Shown: positions 57,425 to 64,000 of the stretch, piece after piece
Position numbering within the stretch: position 1 is the first letter of the stretch
Layout of the letters: each line of letters opens with the position of its first letter
Assembly: GCA_007115705.1 (NCBI GenBank)
Contig: QXEO01001045.1
Span: forward strand, 124,001-188,000
DNA length: 64,000 nucleotides
Source of the DNA: Dactylis glomerata
Lineage: Eukaryota; Streptophyta; Magnoliopsida; Poales; Poaceae
Direction of reading: 5' to 3'
Notes under the pieces: generated by a model
Told to the model about the DNA's origin: nothing
The model's input: only the letters and a program-made list of their open reading frames with translations
Database searches by the model: none
Program-made: the position numbers and the translations under genes

Positions 57425-59896
57425 ATGGACACCTCTCCGAGTGAGGGCTCGGGTCAAGTTTCCATGGGTGAGTTCAAATCTTTGGAATCATCCATGGCTT
57501 CCATGACATCTCAAATAAGTGAGTTGCGTGAAATGATGGCGCAACTCTTGCAAGCTAAAAATGCTAATGCTCCTCCTCCTCCGGAAAAACCCGCTACTCC
57601 ACAAGTGGAGAATGTGGGGATAGATGAGGAAGGTGCCGACAAAAATGGCGATGCTAAGTCTTCCACCAAGGCCGACGGGAAAGGTGAATACCCGCATTGG
57701 TATTCACCCGACCCGCCGGTTCCTCATCCTCATATTAACCATCGAGGTGATCCGCCTAAGCTTGATGCATTAAACTTTGGTCAATGGCAATATCAAATGA
57801 TCTCTCATATGCGCAGTTCTTGCATTGAGCTTTGGAGGATCGTTGAGGAATGATTCAAGGCCGTGGATCCCCACAACATGACAAGAAGAGAGACGGTCGA
57901 TAGCCAACTCAATGCTACCGCTCTTCACATGATTCAAGTCGCCGTGGGATCCAAGGACTTGCCTCACATCCAACACTTCTCCACCGCCAAAGAAGCTTGG
58001 CAAGCTCTCTCCGACGTCTTTGTTGGCAATGAGAGCATGAAGAAGACAAGATATATTGCCTTCTCAAATCAAGCGGAGGGTTTCTTCATGATGGATGGTG
58101 AGGATCATCAAGAAATGTATAGAAGACTCAAGACTATTGCTACCACCTTCAAGAACCTCGGTGCTCACCATATTGATGATGAGTGGATCAAGATGAAGTA
58201 CATTCTTGCTCTCACTCCATATGAGCCCGCGGATATAAAGAGTCTTCAAGGCAAGCACAACTTCAATGAGATGACCTCCAATCAAGTGATGCAAGAGATT
58301 CAAGCCTACAAGGTTGCCGCACAAAATGCGGAGGATGCACGTGCTCGTGCCATAGGAATGCAAAGAAGCTCCAATCTTGCATTAAAGGCTAGTGTGGTTG
58401 AGAAAGAGATTCCTTCTCAAGCAAGTATTGAAGCAAGGCTTGAAATGTGTCCCGAGGACATAAGGCATGAGTACAATGAACACATGGCCTTTTATGGAAA
58501 AACCTTTTGGGTTGATCCACATAAGGCCAAAGAAGACAACCAAAGAAGAAGCAAGTCAAGTGGCTATCAAAGGAATGACAACAATGGTCAAAGGGTGAGG
58601 ACATGCTACAATTGCAATGATAGATTTCATTTTGTTGCCGAGTGTCCTTATGAGAAGAGAGAAGACCATGGTGGGAAGCTCATCTTCAAAAGCAAGACCA
58701 AGTCACCATCCAAGAAGCCATTTGTGAAGAAGGGTGGACCAAAGAAGAAACAACCGAAGTTTGTGTTCTTGACTCAAGAAGAGTACTCCGCAAGTGAGAG
58801 TGATGAAGAAGAAACCACAACTAGTGAGATGGCCGCAATGGCAACCACCTCCACTTCCTCCACATCACTCTTTGAATCCCCCAATGAGGACTCTCTTCTC
58901 AAGAACGTCAAGTGCCTTATGGCCAAGTCTTCCGAGGTATCACCCACATCTTTCTCTTCCTCTAAGACAAATGATGCTCCCTTGAATGATCTTGCTACTC
59001 TTAGAGTAAAGGAAGAAATTATTGCTTTTGATGACTATGTGTCTAGTGTAGATGGTGTTCACAAGCTTCACTTTGAACGTCTATTGAGCCAATATGGTAA
59101 AACTCTAGAAAAACTAGATGAACAAATGAGGCTTGAAAGAGAATATGCTCAAGATATTGCCTCACTAACCGAGTCTCTTGAAGAAGAGCAAGAGGAACGA
59201 GCAACTCTTGAAGAGAAGCTCGATTCCATTGAGGAAGCTAATAATGAAGTGGTTTCCAAACTCACTAAAGAGCGTGACCATGCTCGTGCTAAAGTAAAAA
59301 TGCTTAAAAAGGAAAAGGTTGAATTTGGTGTTGGTCATGATATACTTGTTAAGGATTTAGAAGATCTTGACAAGGCTCACAAGGCCTTGAAAAGTGAACA
59401 CTCTATTCTTACCAAGTCACATGAACAACTTCAAATTCAATTGACTAAGAATAATGTGCCTAGTTCTTCTACTTCTACTTGTGATCATGCAAATGTCATT
59501 GAAGAAAATGCTAGGTTGAAAGATGAGCTTGCCAAGTCCTCCATTCCCATAGGTGAGAAAAACTTGAATGACCTTTTGAGTAAGCAAAAGGCATTTGGTG
59601 ATAAAACGGGGATTGGCTATGTCTCAAAGAAGAAGAAGAAGAACAACAAGAAGAAGAAGGCCAAGCCCGCACAAGCAAAGAAGGATCCTATTGTGGGTGG
59701 CAAAGCCACTCATGATGATCATGCGGGAATTGCTAACCCTCACTATGTTTTATTTCGTGATTATTATGGTGATGTTTATGCAAAATATGTTGGTCCAAAT
59801 GATGGTTATGTTGCTTGGTCTATTTGGGTTCCAAAGACCCTTGTTGCTAATAAAAGAGGACCCATTGAAAAATGGGGACCTAAAACCAAGCAATGA
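57425..59896 (+). pseudogene. Copia gag with one premature stop
   Basis: The start is ATG 57425 (MDTSPSEGS). TGA at 57851-57853 interrupts the frame after IVEE, and the same frame continues to 59896, so a single base change explains it. The gag core (FGQWQYQMISHMRSSC, IQVAVGSKDLPHIQ) is followed by a CCHC zinc knuckle at residues about 394-407 (CYNCNDRFHFVAEC). A long coiled coil follows (LEREYAQDIASLTESLEEEQ and on), then a lysine-rich tail. It forms the particle and binds the RNA. gag and pol lie in different frames with no overlap: gag ends at 59896 and the pol frame opens at 59907. Confidence 0.88.
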
Positions 59897-59906
59897 TCTC
59901 TTGTAG

Positions 59907-62900
59907 GACTATGCTTCCGGTGGATCAAAATGGGTGCTTGATAGTGGTTGCACAAGTCATATGACCGGAAGCAAGAAGATTATGACGGAGATGAGACCAA
60001 ATGACAATCATATAACCGTCACTTATGGAGACATGTCACAATCCGAGGTATTGGGTCTTGGCAAGGTGGTGGTCGCACCGGATATTTCCCTTGTGGACGT
60101 CATGCTTGTTGAGACCCTAGGTTACAATTTACTTTCAGTTCGTGCACTTGGTAAGATGGGCTTTGCCGTCTTCATTGATAATGATATTGTGGTACTCTTG
60201 TGGAGCAAGTCTCTAAAGGTCGCTTTCGTTGGACACATTGAAAATAACTTGTATGTGGTGGACTTTTCGGGGAAAACCACTACAAGTGCAATGTGTTTAT
60301 TTGGAAAGGCCGATGTGGGTTGGCTTTGGCATCGCCGTTTATCCCATGTCAATATGAGAACTTTGCAAAGCCTTCACAAGGGTGGCCACATACTCGGACT
60401 AAAAGAGAATGTTTCTTTTGCCAAAGATCGTGTTTGCAGGGCTTGCGTTCTAGGAAAAATGCATGATTCTCCCCACCCAAGCAAGACTATCATTTCTTCC
60501 AAGAGGATCTTGGAGCTCCTTCATGTGGATCTTTTTGGTCCTCCCTCTCATGCAAGTCTTGGTGGGAAGAAATATTGTTTGGTGATTGTTGATGACTATT
60601 CAAGATATACTTGGGTTTACTTCTTCAAGCATAAGAGTGAGACTCAACAAACCGTCATCGACTTTGCCAAGGAAGTTGAACGTCAACATGGGCAAACTAT
60701 TTTGGCAATAAGAAGTGACAATGGCTCGGAGTTCAAGAACTACACCTTAAATGGATTTCTTAGTGATGAGGGGATTCGTCATCAATATTCCGCTGCATAT
60801 ACCCCTCAACAAAATGGTGTAGCCGAAAGGAAGAACCGGACTCTTATGGATATGGCTAGGTCCATGTTGGCGGAGTTTAAGTCTCCATACAACTTTTGGG
60901 CCGAAGCTATCTCTACGGCTTGTCATTCTTCAAACCGGCTCTTCCTCCGCAAAGGCCTAAACAAGACTCCATATGAAATTCTCACCGGAAGCAAGCCCAA
61001 CATCTCCTACTACCGGGTTTTCGGGTGTAAGTGTTTCTTTAAAAGAAAAGGAGTTCGTTTAGGTAAATTTGATCCGAAAGCAATAGAAGGTATTTTTGTT
61101 GGTTATGGTGCCGAATCCCACACTTATAGAGTCTTCAACAAGTCCACCGGACGTGTTGAAAAATCTTGTAGTGTGGTATTCGAAGAGAATGACGGCTCCC
61201 AAGGGGGGCGAGATGTTGTTTCTTGTGATGTAGATGATGAAATACCTCGAGAAGCCATAGGAATAATGGGCGTGGGATTTTTCCGCCCCATTGAGGGACA
61301 CCTTGTGGCCGACCGGGAAGGACTATGCTCTACTCAAGTGGAGCCTTCATCTTCACAAGCTCAACAAGCCTCTCCCAAGGAAGCAACTAATGCACCAACC
61401 AAAGAACAAGACAAGGACCTTCATGAAGAAGAAGGGGCACCACCATCCTCTCCGGTTATTTCAACCGCCCCCAATTCTTCACAAGACCAAGATCAACCTA
61501 CTTATGAAGATAATGATGATCAAGGTCAATTTGTTGGTCAAGACGGGGACCAAAATGATCAAGATGATCAAGTGATTCCTCCAAGCTCAACTGAGGAGAT
61601 CGAAGCCCGTCGCAAGAGAAGAGTTGAAAGAGACTTGGAACTTAAAGGTCATACCCTTGAGAGGGTCATTGGAGATTTAAGAAGCAAAGTGTCAACCCGG
61701 CGTCAATTGGCACAATTTAGCTCTCATCATGCTTATATCTCCATGGTTGAACCCAAGAAAGTATTTGAAGCTCTTGAAGATCCGGATTGGTTGGATGCTA
61801 TGCATGAAGAACTCAACAACTTCAAGCGCAATAATGTTTGGGTGTTAGTAGAGAAGCCAAAGGAGTGCCGCAATGTGATTGGCACAAAGTGGATATTCAA
61901 GAACAAGCAAGATGAGCATGCAATTGTTGTGAGGAACAAGGCAAGATTGGTTGCTCAAGGTTTCTCTCAAGTGGAAGGCATTGACTTTGGAGAAACTTAT
62001 GCTCCCGTGGCTCGTCTTGAGTCCATCCGTATCCTTCTTGCATATGCCACTCATCATAATTTTAAGTTGCAACAAATGGATGTTAAGAGTGCATTTCTTA
62101 ATGGTCCATTGAAAGAGGAGGTGTATGTTAAGCAACCCCCGGGGTTTGAGGATCTCAACTTTCCTAACCATGTTTATAAACTCCATAAGGCACTCTATGG
62201 CCTTAAACAAGCCCCACGTGCATGGTATGAGCACCTTAGGGAGTTGTTGGTAGACCGTGGGTTTGAAGTTGGGCAAATCGATCCTACTCTTTTTACTAAG
62301 AGGGTCAATGGGGAGCTTTTCGTATGCCAACTATATGTTGATGATATTATCTTTGGCTCTACTAACAAAGATTTTAATAATGAATTTTCAAAGCTTATGA
62401 CCGATAGGTTCGAGATGTCTATGATGGGCGAAATGAAGTTCTTTCTTGGTTTTGAAATCAAGCAATTGAAAGAAGGGACTTTTATTTATCAAGCCAAATA
62501 TGTCCAAGACATGCTCAAGAGGTTCAAGATGAAGGAACTAAATGGGGCCGCCACACCAATGGCCACAAAATGTCATCTTGAGCTTGATCCCAATGGTAAA
62601 GATGTGGATCAAAAGGTATACCGTTCGATGATCGGTTCTTTGCTTTACCTTTGCGCATCTAGACCCGATATTGTGTTGAGTGTAGGTGTGTGTGCAAGGT
62701 ATCAAGCCGCTCCTAAAGAAAGCCACCTTATGGCGGTTAAGAGAATCTTTCGATATTTGGTTCATACCCCAACTTATGGTCTTTGGTATCCCAAAGGCTC
62801 GGATTTCTCTCTTTGTGGCTTCACGGATTCGGATTGGGCCGGTGACAAGGATGATAGGAAATCAACCTCCGGAGCTTGCCAATTTCTTGGTAGGTCTTTG

Positions 62901-63287
62901 GTGTGTTGGTCCTCTAAGAAGCAAAATTGTATATCTCTCTCCACCGCCGAAGCCGAATACATTGCCGCCGCAAGTGGATGCACTCAATTGTTATGGATGA
63001 GGCAAACTTTGAAGGAATACGGTGTCAATTGTGACAAAGTGCCTCTTTTATGTGACAATGAAAGTGCTATCAAGATCGCCTATAATCCGGTGCAACATTC
63101 AAGAACCAAGCATATTGAGATCCGGAATCATTTTATTAGAGATCATGTTGCCCGTGGTGATATTGAGCTTGCTTATGTTGGCACCAAGGATCAACTTGCC
63201 GATATATTCACGAAGCCTCTTGATGAAGCAAGATTTGGATATTTGAGGAATGAGCTAAATATCATCGATTCAAGGAGTGTGGCTTGA
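59907..63287 (+). CDS. Copia pol: protease, integrase, reverse transcriptase, RNase H
   Basis: The frame is open from 59907; no early ATG is evident, so expression probably depends on recoding or processing. Counting from codon 59934, a protease D-S-G lies at the start (LDSGCTSHMTGS). The integrase zinc domain (WHRRLSHVN ... CRACVLGK) comes near 130-180. The catalytic triad is in HVDLFGP (about 198), RSDNGSEF (about 262) and NGVAERKN (about 298). The RT core has KWIFKNKQDE, QMDVKSAFLNG and YVDD at 801-804. RNase H has TDSDWAGDKDDRKST near 965 and LSTAEAEYIA. All catalytic residues are present, so the protein could be active. Confidence 0.93.
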   Translation, partial: DYASGGSKWVLDSGCTSHMTGSKKIMTEMRPNDNHITVTYGDMSQSEVLGLGKVVVAPDISLVDVMLVETLGYNLLSVRALGKMGFAVFIDNDIVVLLWSKSLKVAFVGHIENNLYVVDFSGKTTTSAMCLFGKADVGWLWHRRLSHVNMRTLQSLHKGGHILGLKENVSFAKDRVCRACVLGKMHDSPHPSKTIISSKRILELLHVDLFGPPSHASLGGKKYCLVIVDDYSRYTWVYFFKHKSETQQTVIDFAKEVERQHGQTILAIRSDNGSEFKNYTLNGFLSDEGIRHQYSAAYTPQQNGVAERKNRTLMDMARSMLAEFKSPYNFWAEAISTACHSSNRLFLRKGLNKTPYEILTGSKPNISYYRVFGCKCFFKRKGVRLGKFDPKAIEGIFVGYGAESHTYRVFNKSTGRVEKSCSVVFEENDGSQGGRDVVSCDVDDEIPREAIGIMGVGFFRPIEGHLVADREGLCSTQVEPSSSQAQQASPKEATNAPTKEQDKDLHEEEGAPPSSPVISTAPNSSQDQDQPTYEDNDDQGQFVGQDGDQNDQDDQVIPPSSTEEIEARRKRRVERDLELKGHTLERVIGDLRSKVSTRRQLAQFSSHHAYISMVEPKKVFEALEDPDWLDAMHEELNNFKRNNVWVLVEKPKECRNVIGTKWIFKNKQDEHAIVVRNKARLVAQGFSQVEGIDFGETYAPVARLESIRILLAYATHHNFKLQQMDVKSAFLNGPLKEEVYVKQPPGFEDLNFPNHVYKLHKALYGLKQAPRAWYEHLRELLVDRGFEVGQIDPTLFTKRVNGELFVCQLYVDDIIFGSTNKDFNNEFSKLMTDRFEMSMMGEMKFFLGFEIKQLKEGTFIYQAKYVQDMLKRFKMKELNGAATPMATKCHLELDPNGKDVDQKVYRSMIGSLLYLCASRPDIVLSVGVCARYQAAPKESHLMAVKRIFRYLVHTPTYGLWYPKGSDFSLCGFTDSDWAGDKDDRKSTSGACQFLGRSLVCWSSKKQNCISLSTAEAEYIAAASGCTQLLWMRQTLKEYGVNCDKVPLLCDNESAIKIAYNPVQHSRTKHIEIRNHFIRDHVARGDIELAYVGTKDQLADIFTKPLDEARFGYLRNELNIIDSRSVA

Positions 63288-63343
63288 ACATCTTGCAAAT
63301 ACACCTATATCTCAATGCATGTTTGGTTTAGGTGTAGGCATGG

Positions 63344-63355
63344 AAATAGGGGGAG
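63344..63355 (+). other. Polypurine tract (Copia)
   Basis: AAATAGGGGGAG directly precedes TG at 63356. Confidence 0.6.
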
Positions 63356-64000
63356 TGCGGTCCTAATTAATTGGGCTATCCCTCCCCCCATAATGCCGAT
63401 AGTAATCATATCATTCTCTTAATATCATTTTATGATTTTTGAGCTTCAATGACGAGTAGTGGTTATGGACTCAAGATACATCTTCGCGGTCCAATGCCAT
63501 AACACTCAAACATGGTGGCTTCGGCCACCGACCTCTTCTCTTTGAAGAGTTGATTCATTGCATATCTTATTTGAGGTTTTGGTATTCTCTCTCGATATTA
63601 TTAATTTTCTTATATGGGAAGGCACTTGCATTGGATTTTTAGTCGATTTGCTCTTGCAATGTTAAGTGCCGAGAACCACTCCGTGTTTGCTCTCTCACCT
63701 AAGCCATCCTCTCTCAAGACATCTATCTATGCACACGAGTTCAAATTTTTCATCAAAACAACATCTGTTTTTGAAAATTTCGAGTTGGCCAGTTTTCTGG
63801 TTCTAGGCCGGAATATCCGCCCCCCTGGGCGGAATATCCGGGGGGGCGGATTATCCGCCCCCTCCTGGCCGGATAATCCGGCCATAGTGGCACCTGGGTA
63901 TATAAGGGGCGGGTCGGGCTGCCCTAGGGCAGTTCCTCACCCACCCCTTCCAGGTGTTCCCTGCCGCCGCCGCCTCTTTCCAGCCGCCGCCGCCGGAGCT
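63356..64000 (+). repeat. Start of 3' LTR (Copia), continues past the window
   Basis: It begins TGCGGTCC after the polypurine tract. It includes four palindromes of the same type as in the 5' LTR (about 63806, 63827, 63844, 63867) and a TATA box (TATATAA, 63899-63905). The 430 bases before the palindromes have no counterpart in the 5' LTR region. Confidence 0.6.

Larger units (their letters stand above)
56347..64000 (+). mobile_element. Copia retrotransposon (SIRE-like), right end outside window
   Basis: The order is a 5' LTR-like region, an initiator-Met primer site, a long gag with zinc knuckle and coiled coil, pol in Copia order (protease, integrase, RT, RNase H), a polypurine tract, and the start of a 3' LTR. 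pol is fully open (1117 codons). gag has one in-frame TGA. The long coiled-coil gag and pol motifs resemble the SIRE/Maximus branch; naming a family would need a search. The right LTR runs off the window, so its length and the target duplication are unknown. Confidence 0.88.

Overview
The window looks like nuclear DNA of a pooid grass (Triticeae or a close relative). Three things point there: LTRs opening TGATACGTC with a tRNA-Asp primer site, a dense mix of Gypsy, Copia, MULE-type, Helitron and LINE sequence around a few intron-containing genes, and grass-type protein sequences for those genes. There is nothing prokaryotic here, and no rRNA, tRNA or CRISPR.

Layout. (1) 1-7287: a Gypsy (Athila-like) element carrying only gag/protease plus about 2.9 kb of non-coding interior; its 5' LTR is cut by the window edge. 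(2) 7288-10240: a reversed solo LTR and AT-rich DNA holding one tiny peptide ORF behind a TATA box. (3) 10241-20478: a complete-length but mutated Gypsy element with gag, protease, RT, RNase H, integrase and an extra small ORF behind an LTR-like GC hairpin. (4) 20479-27451: LTR relics, an internally deleted 317-bp solo LTR with a perfect target duplication, MITEs and AT-rich spacer. (5) 27452-29778 (-): a four-exon B-box/CCT (CONSTANS-like 9/10 type) transcription factor, with a probable 5'UTR exon near 31.5 kb. (6) 32-38 kb: MITEs, a 3.4-kb long-TIR MULE with a 9-bp target duplication that itself hosts a truncated LINE and an LTR fragment, then a 75-bp minisatellite. (7) 38-50.7 kb: the gene for the fourth subunit of RNA polymerases IV and V (NRPD4/NRPE4-like, ten exons, 45240-50703), preceded by an inverted duplication of its 5' end (41.6-43.5 kb), more decayed copies, and a small Helitron between the arms. 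(8) 51492-52886 (-): an intronless GT34 glycosyltransferase. (9) 54066-55511: a two-exon gene for a basic protein with two PB1-like repeats. (10) 56347-end: a SIRE-like Copia element with intact pol, one gag nonsense codon, and a U3 packed with palindromes around GGATATTCC/GGATAATCC.

The most interesting part is the NRPD4 locus. The gene encodes a subunit of the RNA-directed DNA methylation polymerases. It has gained a large in-frame proline-rich repeat exon, the second of the first four of five N-terminal exons that are all skippable without frameshift, and it lies beside a head-to-head inverted copy of its own promoter-proximal region. If transcribed through, that structure could make double-stranded RNA matching the gene. 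All exon models were inferred by eye from splice sites and phase; no searches were run.
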